From Penelope pileata (taxonomy: Eukaryota; Chordata; Aves; Galliformes; Cracidae): a stretch of 64,000 bases of DNA. The stretch lies in contig WBMW01000427.1 in NCBI GenBank assembly GCA_013396635.1, positions 26,664 to 90,663 of the forward strand, given 5' to 3'. The number at the start of each line of letters is the position of its first letter. Position 1 is the first letter of the stretch. The notes beneath the pieces are model-generated. The model searched no databases and was not told the DNA's origin. It was given only the letters and a program-made list of their open reading frames with translations. A program made the translations under genes and the position numbers. Positions 1-9,650 of this stretch are shown here, one piece after another.

Positions 1-487
1 GCAGTAGAGGACGAACCTTCCACCCATATTCCCTTATGTTTTGTTGCCATGTGACAGATGACAGCAGAGAGGCAATCTGACAAAATGGTATCTGACAAGC
101 AAGTGCAGATGAAGCAAAGGGATAGAATTGAATTACTCTGTGTGGAATAAATAGCACCCATTGACATTCATCAATGTTTGCTGAATGTTTATGGAGACCG
201 AACAGTGGATGTGAGCACAGCGAGGCAGTGGCTGGTGCATTTCAGCAATGATGCCATCACAGCAGCTGTGAAACTTTGGGTCACATCCACTGATGCACAT
301 TTTTATGAGTGTGGCATGCAGGCTCTTATTCACTGGTGGAGAAAATGCATAGCTAATGGTAGTGACTATGTTGAAAAGAAGTGCCTTGTATCCAAGAATT
401 ATCTCTATCAAATACAGTTGTTATGCTTTTTGCATCTGTTGTAGTTTCCATGGAAATAAATAGGAGGCATTACTTCTGGAGCAACCT
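1..487 (+). mobile_element. Internally deleted mariner-type DNA transposon (Galluhop-like), cut by the window edge
   Basis: Non-autonomous Tc1/mariner element. The right end (about 455-487) reads AATAGGAGGCATTACTTC then GGAGCAACCT. On the other strand this is the avian mariner terminal inverted repeat (AGGTTGCTCC... AGTAATGCCTCCTATT). The left terminal repeat is not visible and should lie outside the window. Inside, the reading frame joins the N-terminal helix-turn-helix part of the transposase directly to its C-terminal tail, so the whole catalytic core is missing. Such deletion products are known in chicken as Galluhop. The copy is old and inactive. The family call rests on recognised protein and terminal sequence; the subfamily is not certain. 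Confidence 0.82.
85..444 (+). pseudogene. Mariner transposase remnant: HTH domain fused to C-terminal tail, core deleted
   Basis: The frame opens at ATG 85 and is broken by TAA at 148-150. It then stays open to the stop at 442-444. The part from about 157 to 250 encodes APIDIHQCLLNVYGDRTVDV and the following STARQWLVHFS, which is the mariner DNA-binding helix-turn-helix region. Immediately after it, AITAAVKLWVTSTDAHFYEC leads into ALIHWWRKCIANGSDYVEKK, which is the extreme C-terminus of mariner transposases. The central DD(D/E) catalytic domain that should separate them (roughly 200 residues) is absent, so this cannot make an active enzyme. The open frame across the deletion junction is most simply inherited from the deleted founder copy. 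Confidence 0.8.
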
Positions 488-1993
488 GTGTAGTTTAATG
501 TAGCATTTAAGTACTGGCAGTAAAGTCACATAACTTCATTAGGTGACTAATGGCATTGTGTTTCACTGTATTTGTGTCTCAAATGTAACAGTGCAAGAAT
601 TCACCCTTGCTGCAAGGATTTCCCTGCCCGCATCCTTTAAGAACCAGTTGGTGAAAGGATTGAAAGCACTGCCTTCATTGGCTGCTCTAAGCAGTGAGCA
701 GGATGGGTACGGTTATCTGATCACGTGTTCTGGCTCAAGAGAGAGCTTCTTCCATTCATCTCTTCTGTAACCTTTCTTCTGAATTTTCAAACTGTCATTT
801 GGAAAGAAATCTGGCTTCATCCACAACTTTCAGAAATAACCAAATTTTGAAGTTCCTGTATTTACGTTTCTTTGACTACCCTTCTTATTCTTTATGACCT
901 CTCCCTTTATCCACTTGTTACTTTTGTTTTAAAGAGACGAGATTTAATTTTATTCACGGACAGACTGTCTTGTGGTCAGTGTTTTGCAGAATGGCCAGCT
1001 CAGCAGAACTTTTCTGGGGCCACTGTGTGCTCTCGTTGTACAAATTGTAAAAGTAGTTGTAAGGGGTTTCTTTTTCTGCCTTTCTACATCTAGTTCTGAT
1101 TGATAGAGCTATAAACTACACACATGGCGTAATAGTGTCCCTAGGAACAGCTGTAAGTCACTATATCAGGCAACATAATGTAAGTACTGTTGGAGATAGA
1201 ATACTTGGAAAAATGGACCAATAGATATTTTTTTCTTGAATAGTTTTAGCTGCAGTAATGACACTCAGCGATAGGCATTCTTCAAAACCCGATAAAACTT
1301 AACTATGCAGTACAATCACTGAGTAACGCTTCATTTCTGGTTTATTCACGTGGGAAAGGAAATTGGCCACCTCAACTTTAACAAGCCTTGAATGAGAATG
1401 TAGTAATAACACAGTAAAAGCATTAATAGATGAATACTAGCAATATGGGCTACTAAAATTATTTCTGCATTGATCTTTTTGTCTTATATTCATGCTTGGT
1501 TTATTTAACTCTGTTCTCAGTTATTTATACAAAGATTATTTTCACTGAATAAAATTTCTTGATGCCTTTTTCGTTTTAACAGAATTTAAGTAATAATTAG
1601 CAGAATCTTTCATTACTTTAGAAAGATTGCCAACAGGGTTTAAGTTTCTTCTGAGCCTTTTGAGAGCTGAAGTTTTTGAGAAAACTTGCAACACTTTTGT
1701 TGTCTCTTTACTTCATATTACTTGTTTGAATGAACAAGTGTATCAGGTGAGTATGAAAACCCTAGAAGAAAGATTACTGTCCTCTTTTGAATCTTTTTAA
1801 TTCTACGGCACTACTTAGAGGGTGGGTTTTTTGTTTTTATTTTTATTTTTATTTTTTTTTCCAAAATGTTCAAGGTATCCTCAAAAGATGGTAGAGAGCT
1901 GCCTTCTCTCTTTATATGAAGTTTTCAGATTTACTTGTCATAGCGTGTTGCACCACCAGACGTCAAAAATGATCTATTGCTCTAGCTCTTGAA
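488..1993. other. Intergenic, no gene seen
   Basis: AT-rich unique-looking sequence. Short open frames here have no recognisable domain or coding character. The only notable element is the T-rich run at 1827-1860. Confidence 0.6.
1827..1860. repeat. T-rich simple repeat (TTTTTA-like)
   Basis: Almost pure thymine with A every 5-6 bases near its end, then a T9 run. Confidence 0.9.
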
Positions 1994-2363
1994 CATAGAA
2001 TCATAAAATCATTGAGGCTGGAAGAGATCTCTAGGATCACATGGTGCAACCATCAACCCGTTACCTCCATGCCCATAACCTATGTCCCTCAGTGCCACAT
2101 CTGCACATTTCTTGAAAACCTCCAGGGATGGTGACTCTACCACCTCCCTGGACAACCTGTTTCAAAGCATTACCACTCTTTCTGAGAAGAATTTTTTCCT
2201 CATATCCAACCTGAACCTTCCCTGATGCAACTTAAGGCCACTACCTCTCGTCCTATCACTGTTTTCTGGGAGAAGAGGCTGTCCCCCACCTCGCTTCCAC
2301 CTCCTTTCAGGCAGCTGTAGAGAGTGATAAGGTCTCCCCTGAGCATCCTCTTCTCCAGACTAA
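1994..2363 (-). mobile_element. CR1 LINE 3' fragment, antisense
   Basis: The left edge carries the CR1 3' tail in reverse (CATAGAATCATAAAATCATT, then GAGGCTGGAAGAGATC). The body follows the CR1 3' region: CCTCAGTGCCACATCTGCAC, CCAGGGATGGTGACTC, and GGTCTCCCCTGAGCATCCTC before a truncated 5' end. Moderate divergence from the usual form suggests an old, 5'-truncated insertion. Not coding. Confidence 0.92.
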
Positions 2364-3040
2364 TGATGATACTTGGGTAATTTTTATCTTATCACAGAGA
2401 ACAAAATGTCAGTCTGTAGGGATCATCAAACATGAAGACAATAGCTTCTATAGGTACCTAATATAAAGCATGTTAAAGTTTTATATGGTATATTGCTGCT
2501 GTGTCACCATGCCAACCAGAAATTAGCTTTGCTATTTCTTCAGCTGAATACCCCTTTCGTACCAGACTCAGAGACTGCAGCATAAAAGCTCACCTGCAAT
2601 TTTTCAGATTCACTTTAAAGGTAAATTTAATGTAGAAGTGAAATATAGACCTTGGAAAATGCTTCTTTTGAGAGAAACAGAAACCTAGATATTCATTACA
2701 GAAACTGAGGGGACTGCAGCAACATCCTATCCTGTAATAAATTATACAACCAGATTGCGTTGCTGGCTATTCAGGTATCCCATACCATTGTATTATTTAC
2801 AGTTCCCCAAAATTCTGCCACGTATATAAATGATCACACTCCTTGCTCCTTATCAGAACAGTTTTTTTCTTAATATACACATTTAAAAAAGATTTGAGGC
2901 ATATTTCCTGTAAATAAAATCACCATTTTTGTTTAAGGGCTTGCGAATTTTGTTGAGATACTCTTTCCTTACTGACCTGCCTAGTGTCTGAAGTGAGAAC
3001 TTGAATTTGGTAGCAGAAAGGGGTTTAAATCTAAATTTAA

Positions 3041-3087
3041 CTAGGTAATCTTTAAGGCCTCTTCCAACACAAGCAATTCTATGATTC
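3041..3087 (+). mobile_element. CR1 3' terminal fragment
   Basis: Short match to the CR1 3' end: GGTAATCTTTAAGGCCTCTT, CCAACAC, then ATTCTATGATTC. The sequence upstream is too diverged to call. Confidence 0.7.
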
Positions 3088-4303
3088 AAGCTAAACTAGT
3101 TCTTCTGTTCCAGCAGAATTTGTTCAGCCATTTGGACAACATCCATTGAAAAGCACTAACTTTGGAAATTTTAAACGTGCATGGATGTCAGTCATGAACC
3201 TGTGGAGGGGGTCTTCGTGTCACAACATTGTACCTGAAAGCGGTAAAATCTGCTCTGCGACTATTCTGCTCTGGTTCAATAAGCTGCTTTTATGGCATTC
3301 GTTTCCCTGACTTGCCTTTACCAAAATGTATTTGAGGGTAAAATTGCATTTACTGGTCAAATATGCCTGTACTGCTGAACAGTACATCATCCTCAGCCTC
3401 ATCACAGCTTTGCCCGCTCTCCTGCAGCCATTTGGAACAGCCAGGGCATTTCCCTGAATATGGGGAGCTGAATCTGACCTGCCTGGCAGCACGTGTACTG
3501 ATGAAACATGTACTGATGAAGGAAATAATGCTATTCTCCTCCTTCAGCCTGCTCGTGTGTATTTACGCTACTTTATATAAAATTTATGACAAAAATATCT
3601 TTATTTTGTTTCCCTAAAGACAGGCTAATTTGTATTAGTTTTGGCATATCCTATAGATCTTGGAATCAATACTGTTGTTTTAAAATCTGGTTTAGGAAAA
3701 TAGTAACTGGTTCTCCCTGAGAAATCAGTGCCATCTAGGGGCTGAGATCTGGAAGGAGAATCTGTAAAAAATGCTAATTACAGCCTGGGGATAATAGGAA
3801 CTAGGGACAGGAAAAACGGAAATAATGGGGATATCTCATTGATGAAATTAGTGGGAAGCACAGTATGAAGATACATAAATCCTTGATCAGAGACAGCTTG
3901 GCCTTCCCCTGGCTTGGGGAGCAAGAGGGAGGAAAGGTGACCTACATCTACTGTCCTTGTGTTTGCTTTGTGAAATGAGCTCTGTAGGAAGTGGACTCCT
4001 GAAAACCAGTCCACTCATGGGGCAAGTGTACTGGGAATGGAAATGTGCAGGAGGAGATGGCTGCTCAACCACATCCAGACATTACACCTCTTGGTATTCA
4101 AAAGTGCTATATGTTTAATGAGCATGCCTATAAAGAAACACAAAAACATTGAGCAGCTTTGGGATTATACTTTTAGAAAATTATGATCTAAACTCCGTGG
4201 TTTTTCTCTATATTTGTTATTGCTTTCTTAAAGCCATTTTAATATCCTACTTCTATTATGCTTATGAGAAACAATTGAGGAAAAGAGAATTTACATAGAA
4301 AAT

Positions 4304-4331
4304 ATGTGCTCTGTGTCATGTGCTCTGTGTC
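4304..4331. repeat. Perfect 14-bp tandem duplication
   Basis: ATGTGCTCTGTGTC occurs twice, head to tail (4304-4317 and 4318-4331). Confidence 0.9.
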
Positions 4332-4392
4332 AGGAGTGACAGCAAGAACTCGAGTTCCCACTTGGTATATTTCTGAATAACTTGTCTTTGCA

Positions 4393-4405
4393 CTCCCTCT
4401 GGTGG
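4393..4405 (-). promoter_or_regulatory. Possible CTCF-binding motif
   Basis: On the minus strand the bases read CCACCAGAGGGAG, one mismatch from the common CTCF core CCACCAGGGGGCG apart from the tolerated G/A position. It lies 3 kb downstream of NPBWR1. A motif match alone is weak evidence. Confidence 0.3.
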
Positions 4406-4526
4406 TGTAGATGTTCTGTGAGTAGATACAAGCTCTGCAAGTACTCAATACATTCCAAGAAGTTGATAGTTTGTTGATATAGAAGGAAACAGGGAAAAAG
4501 GAAAATCTATAACAAGTACGCAGAGG

Positions 4527-4575
4527 TTTTTTTTCTGTTGTTGTTTTTTATTTTATTTTTATTTTTATTTTTTTT
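4527..4575. repeat. T-rich simple repeat
   Basis: T runs interrupted by GTTGTTG and then TTTTA/TTTTTA units. Confidence 0.88.
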
Positions 4576-5411
4576 ACATTTTACATTGCAAGAGATAGAA
4601 GTTCCTAGTTCTCTCTCACTTGAGAGACAAATGCCAAGTAATTGTCTTTGGTTATAAATATGCTTTATGTTAGAGAAATAGCAGAACTATACAACGTTCT
4701 CTATTGGCCACCATGGAACTACCTTAGAAGAGGGTGGAGAGATTGAGAGGGTTGGGGACTGCTCTGACTGGAATGGGTTTGTCTGCCACGAGCTGTTCTT
4801 ACTACGCTTACTGCTAATACAGAGAGCACGGGGTCTTCCTTTCCTGGACCCAAACACTGAGACCCAAAGACAATGGGAAATAAGAGAAATTTGGTAATGT
4901 ATGGCATTTCCCATATTTTTGCCTGTGGGCAACAGGAATTGAATACGGGAAAGATAAAGAGATAAGACACTGAGTACAAGGAAAGACATACTGTAAAATT
5001 CTTTTCTGTGTCTTTCTTTAAATAAATCCCTTTAAATTGATCTAGTGTAAAAGTACGTTTTATTTTGTTTTTAAATCTTAAATAGATTATATAGTTCAGA
5101 AACAATTACAGTTTTAACGTTCAAAACTAGATAACAATGAACAGCAAATCTGACTGTCCTTATAACTGACTGTATCAATCGAGCATTTCAGAGATGCACT
5201 AAATATGTAGCTGCAGACCAGGTTTTGCAGAAACACGCTAAAAAACTGATTAAGTGTCAGTAAAGTTTCTAGTGTGAGTAGAAGTCGCAACTGGTGATGA
5301 GACAAATGTAACTGTGTAACAGCTTGATCAAAATTTTCACGTGATGGATGCCAGGAGAAATGTTCTAATCTATGCCACTCCCTAAGGTGATTGTTTAGTC
5401 AAGCACCCCTG

Positions 5412-5438
5412 CCCCCCCCCCCAAAAAAAAAAAAAAAA
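5412..5438. repeat. C11-A16 adjoining homopolymers
   Basis: Eleven C followed directly by sixteen A, a length-unstable site. Confidence 0.92.
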
Positions 5439-6746
5439 TACCCCACAGACATATTTCACTCCCATTCTTCAATTTTCAAGGAAGGATCAGCAAGCAAGGA
5501 CAGCAATCTTGAAAAATTTCTTTTCATTGAATAGTTCTGTTTAGCTTCAAAACAGTATGCAGAATTTCCACAAGTAATGTTGTGGACACAACAGGAGAGG
5601 AGTGTGTTTACAGATCAGAAGCCTCAATGAAGTCAGGTGTTGTTACTCGGTCCATGCAGAGTAACATGCCAGAAAGTGCATCAGGCAGAGGATCATGCTG
5701 AGACACACAGACCTTCCTGCACAGCAAGGGATTGACCAAAGAGAAAGATCATTACAATTTACAAGCCTAGCAGAAACAACAGGCAGCTGGTGGGAAAAGC
5801 TAATTACCTTCCTTTTCAGGCAGCAAGATGAAGTGAGGAACATCAGTTCCTGCAGCATGCTTTTGTACATTCTCAACACTTTTTGGACTTGCTCTTTCAA
5901 AGGACAGCTTCTGTGTCTGATGGAAGTCAATCACATACTCCCCACTGGCTTCAGTGAAGAAGAATTAGACACAATTGTTCCCAAAGTGACCCTTCCATTT
6001 CCACGTCAGCTGGAACGGGTGTTGAATTTATCACTGGCTGCCTCACAGAACAGTAGTGATTCATAAGAGGAAATGATTTAACCATCAAAACAGTTACACA
6101 GCATTATAACGTGTTGCAGTTTGTAAAACTGCTGCAATCTGCAAGTAAAATTTATATTTGGGGTCTTTTTGGAAGGATGTGACAAAACAAACTTTCCACA
6201 TGTCTATTAGGGTGCAGCAGAGGGAAGGGACCTGCTACAAGGAGGAATCTGCAAATCTGAGCATGAGCTACACAAATCCTTATGTACCTCCTGAGACCCA
6301 TCCTCCCTTCCGGTGTAAGTGGAAATGCAGTCCTTTAGCTTCATTTCCCTACCTCTCTGTACTCAGTGGAGGGGAAAGCATAAAAAGTTATGTTACTCTT
6401 CTACAGAAAAGAACAAGGAAGACCACTAAGATGAGAAATGCTAGGAGACTACAAGTATTTTCACAGTATTTCGTATTTATATTCTGTTTTCCTTGGAGGG
6501 CTAACAGAGGACAAAAGAGTAAAAAGCCTCCGCATGCACAGTGTAGACATGTGAAAGCTAGTGAAACTTCCATCAATCCTCTGCCCCCTCCTTCCTACTG
6601 TTAGAAGTAACCTAAGAGCTCCTCATGCTATTTATCATTTGTAGAGAAGTCAGAATCTTCCCCACATTGCAGCAGGTCTCTTTCAAACTCTTAGAGTCCA
6701 ACTTTTATAAAAAATACCTTCTGATTCTATATTCTAGGATTAAGAA

Positions 6747-6770
6747 TTTTTTTTTTTTTGTGTGTGTGTG
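6747..6770. repeat. T13 followed by (GT)5
   Basis: Homopolymer joined to a short GT microsatellite. Confidence 0.88.
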
Positions 6771-7164
6771 CAAGGAGGTTGCCCATAAATATATGATGAA
6801 TAATAAATTAAACAAAAATTCTGGAGCAAACAAGGTGAAAATTTTACAGGCTACAACCACAAACTACACTTTGTCTATTTTTCACAGTAATTGGTTGTAA
6901 GCTCACATCTAGGTGCTTTGTTCACCAGCGAGGGCTTCCTCATTCTTAATGCCAGGCCAAAGTCATTCTTGCCTGTTCTCATGGATTTGGGCTACCTCCT
7001 CTCAGTTTCCTGTGAAACAAAACAAGCTCAATGCCTTGGTTTACTCCCTACACAATGCTTTGGAGCTGTGCCTTTTTCAATACTGTTAAGTTAGTGAGAG
7101 AGTTTTGGTAAGCAGGATATGAGGAGGCTGAGGAATCATTAAGCAAGACACTCTACAACACACC

Positions 7165-7170
7165 TTTATT
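7165..7170 (-). promoter_or_regulatory. Candidate polyadenylation signal of NPBWR1
   Basis: TTTATT on the plus strand reads AATAAA on the coding strand, about 350 bases past the NPBWR1 stop codon. Cleavage would be expected near 7140-7155, giving a short 3' UTR. It was chosen as a canonical hexamer at a plausible distance; no transcript evidence is available. Confidence 0.5.
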
Positions 7171-7520
7171 TGGCTTTACAAATCTCCAGTGACGGAGACA
7201 GTCACATGGCTTAAGCTCACAAAGCAATACCTTTTAAAATGGAAAAGGGATCTGCTGAGCTACCACTTTAGGACAGAAAGCATCTTGGAGAGAAGGAAAA
7301 AGAAACACTGGGGAAAGAGATGGAGAGCAATGCTGAGGAAATGGGTGCTGGAAAGTTGAGAATGACCCATCTGTCCCCTGTTTGTGCTTTGGGTAGTGAG
7401 ATGACCTGAAGCACTGAGGACCATCACAGGGAGGCTGGAGCAAAAATACTCTCTGGGCTCGAGTTGCTCAGGAAGAGCAGATGAAAGTGAGAGAGACACA
7501 AGAGGGAGCAGAGTGCTTGT

Positions 7521-8516
7521 CTATGAGGTGGTTCTGCAGTCTATCAGTTTGCGAAAGCTCCTCCGGAAACTGTCATCCAGAAAGGCGTATAGGAAAGGGT
7601 TGAAGCAGCTGTTGGCATAACTCAAGCTAGTGATGAAATAGGAAATCCCAAAAATCAGAGGAGTTTGTGGGATGTCTGTGGTGAGGGCCACCACTGTGCT
7701 AAGGTGATAGGGTGTCCAGCAGAAGAGACACACAGCCAGGATGACAACCACCATCAGTGTCACTTTTTTTTTTGCTTTATCCAGGGCTTTGGCGTTGCTG
7801 TGAAGATGCACACGTCTCAATCTGCACAACATGATGGTATAGAGGATACAGATGGTGGACACTGGGATAGCAAAGCCTAAGATAAGAGTGTAGATCCGGC
7901 TGCCTTTCCACCACATGCTCTCAGGATGGGGGAACACGAAGACACACTGGGAGTGCCCCTGCTCCTTGTGTATCTTAGCAAACACAGTGAAGGGCAGGAT
8001 GATGACTGTGACGAAGGACCAGATGCAGAGGCTCACAATCTTGGCAGCTCGGTAGGTGCGGTAAGACATCTTCCTGGACTTGGTGGTTGCCACAACAACA
8101 AGGTAGCGGTCAATGCTCATGACAGTGAGGAAGTAGATGCTGGAGAAAATGTTGTACTGGTCTATGGAGATGATGAGCTTGCACATGAACTCTCCAAAGG
8201 GCCACTGCAGGAGCAGGTAGTCAGCAATGTTGATGGGTAGCACCAAGGTAAAGAGCTCATCAGCAATGGCTAAGTTGAGGATGAAGATGTTGGTGACTGT
8301 CTTCATCTTTGGGGCTTTGAGGATTACATAGATGACGGCAGTGTTGCCTGTCAGCCCCACAGCACAGATGATGGAGTAGACGACTGGCACCGTGATATAG
8401 AAGCTGGGGCTTGGTGGGGGAGCAGACATATTGAGCCCCCCATCCCCACTCCTTGCATATTCTGTGGGCCCAGCTGCACATGAGGAAGTGGGCTCAGGGA
8501 GAGAGGTGTTTTCCAT
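7521..8516 (-). CDS. NPBWR1: Neuropeptide B/W receptor 1, class A (rhodopsin-like) GPCR
   Basis: Receptor of 331 residues, close to the 328 of human NPBWR1, in a single coding exon. The family binds neuropeptides B and W at the plasma membrane and couples to Gi/o, with roles in feeding, stress and pain. Visible features: N-glycosylation sites at N3 and N29; GN58 in TM1; LAIAD86 in TM2; C112 and C191 for the TM3-ECL2 disulfide; DRY at 136-138; W166 in TM4; P218 in TM5; CWTP at 266-269 in TM6; NPFLY at 306-310 in TM7; helix 8 FRRSFRKL and C327 as a possible palmitoylation site. The start MENTSLPEP resembles mammalian NPBWR1 and has a strong Kozak context (GGCC before ATGG). NPBWR1 is preferred over NPBWR2 because of this N-terminus, the EQG...QCV.VFP.PE loop, PINIAD in TM2 and the CRTTS tail. 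The gene looks intact. Confidence 0.95.
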   Translation of the reverse strand: MENTSLPEPTSSCAAGPTEYARSGDGGLNMSAPPPSPSFYITVPVVYSIICAVGLTGNTAVIYVILKAPKMKTVTNIFILNLAIADELFTLVLPINIADYLLLQWPFGEFMCKLIISIDQYNIFSSIYFLTVMSIDRYLVVVATTKSRKMSYRTYRAAKIVSLCIWSFVTVIILPFTVFAKIHKEQGHSQCVFVFPHPESMWWKGSRIYTLILGFAIPVSTICILYTIMLCRLRRVHLHSNAKALDKAKKKVTLMVVVILAVCLFCWTPYHLSTVVALTTDIPQTPLIFGISYFITSLSYANSCFNPFLYAFLDDSFRRSFRKLIDCRTTS

Positions 8517-8548
8517 GGCCACAGCAAAGGGTGTGGTGGCGAGGAGAA

Positions 8549-9342
8549 CTTGGAGGTTTGGGGTGTGGGGGGGAAGAAGGCAAGAAACTCTGTTATTTTC
8601 AAGTTTGCTTCCTCCAAAGCATCCAACAACTGGTGTCTTCCCTTCCACTCCCACGTGCCTGGGGATCTGCCAGGAGCAAGGAGACATCACAGAGGGCTCA
8701 GCTGCTGGTAGAAGGTCCCGCTGTCTCCTCAGGGCAGGGACAGTCCCCACTGGCTGCCCTTGCCCTCCGCCCATTCTGATGGTTGGGGTGGGGAGGGGGC
8801 AGCATCGAGCTCCCTAAGATGACACCTCTCAAGGGCTCCTCAGCCCCTCTAAGTTCCACACACACACACACACACCCGCACTCAGGGCGGCTCTCCCCGG
8901 CCCGATCACTGAGACCTGAGCTCATGGAGGGGGTCCGGTGCCTTTAGGATGCTCGGGGCTGAGAGGTGGGAAACGGAGCCTCCCGGGGCTAGCAGGGACT
9001 GGGGAGGGTCGCTGAAGTTTGGTGTGGGAAGGGAGGGCATGTCCACAGGCTTGTCCCAGGCTCGAAAGTAAGCCACCCCACCCTCTCCCGACGGGGCTGA
9101 GCTCTTCGGAAGTGGAGGAAGAGCAAACCGACCTTTCCCCGGCGGCTGCGGGCAGGAGGCAGAGGCAGCCCCCAGGCGCGCCGATGCCGCTGCTTGGCTC
9201 GGGTCCTAAGCACAGCCAGGAATTAAATGCGTGTCCATCTCGATCTAGGAACAATGGACAGGCAGCGGTAAGCGCAGAGACGAGCGTTCAAAACTCAGGA
9301 GCTGGAGCTTTCTCGGAGGAAAAAGGAGTTTAGGGCAATTAC
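8549..9342 (-). other. Possible intron in the NPBWR1 5' UTR
   Basis: On the minus strand a good donor (GAG then GTAATT) follows 9343. A pyrimidine-rich tract (TTTCTTGCCTTCTTCCCCCC) lies ahead of an AG at 8550-8549, about 30 bases before the ATG at 8516. Splicing between them would join a CpG-island exon to the coding exon. The acceptor is mediocre, and other AGs nearby could serve. This is inference from splice-site shape only. Confidence 0.3.
8857..8875. repeat. (CA)n microsatellite
   Basis: About nine CA units, (GT)n on the NPBWR1 strand, between the island and the coding exon. Confidence 0.93.
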
Positions 9343-9548
9343 CTCAAGCCGCATCTCCTCCCGACGGCGGCGGATCACTGCACGGGAAAGGTGGGAGAAA
9401 TCCGAGCTCCAGATGGCACCTGCTTGTCTTGCGGGGTCTGGGAGCACCGCACTCCTCGCCTGGTCCCCGCGGTGCCCGCGGCAGCGCGTCCCTCCCGGGC
9501 GGTGCTGCGCCCGCCGCCCCCTTCTCGCGGGGTGCGGGGCCGGAGTGG
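9343..9548 (-). other. Candidate non-coding first exon of NPBWR1
   Basis: The left boundary is the donor at 9343/9342. The right boundary is set about 25-30 bases downstream of the TATA-like box at 9578-9571. Both limits are predictions; RNA 5' ends are needed to fix them. Confidence 0.3.
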
Positions 9549-9570
9549 GGCAGGACGGCACCAAGGCGAG

Positions 9571-9578
9571 CTCTTATA
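9571..9578 (-). promoter_or_regulatory. TATA-like box of NPBWR1 promoter
   Basis: Plus-strand CTCTTATA reads TATAAGAG on the coding strand, embedded in the CpG island with GC-rich sequence downstream, where a start site would fall. Confidence 0.45.
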
Positions 9579-9650
9579 TCTCCCTGCTTCCCTTCTTTCA
9601 TGCTGAGATAACGGCAGACTTGAATGGAACCCCGCGGGAGGCAATCTTTT

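Larger units (their letters stand above)
2364..7140. other. Intergenic downstream of NPBWR1, no gene seen
   Basis: No convincing exon on either strand. Open frames of up to 148 codons (for example 6158-6604 and 5695-6066) show no domain, no family resemblance and no conserved start context that I can recognise. The stretch contains a CR1 tail, a possible CTCF site, small tandem duplications and homopolymer runs listed separately. Confidence 0.55.
8880..9650 (-). promoter_or_regulatory. CpG island, presumed NPBWR1 promoter region
   Basis: Sharply GC-rich and CpG-dense compared with the AT-rich surroundings, densest at about 9460-9570 (GCGCG, CCGCGG, CCCGCCGCC). It lies directly upstream of NPBWR1 on that gene's strand. 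Open frames in it on both strands are the usual by-product of high GC and have no recognisable protein character. Confidence 0.8.

Noticed and set aside
3731..3744. CTCF-like CCATCTAGGGGCTG
   Set aside because: The central AG of the motif is out of register and the match falls below a useful level.
5695..6604. Plus-strand open frames of 123 and 148 codons (5695-6066, 6158-6604)
   Set aside because: No domain or signal recognised; lengths are within chance for this much sequence. An exon of an unknown lncRNA cannot be excluded.
7665..8240. Plus-strand open frames across the NPBWR1 coding exon (7665-7880, 7926-8240)
   Set aside because: Shadow frames of a clear minus-strand GPCR, rich in D, G, E and H as expected for antisense of transmembrane codons; no domain.
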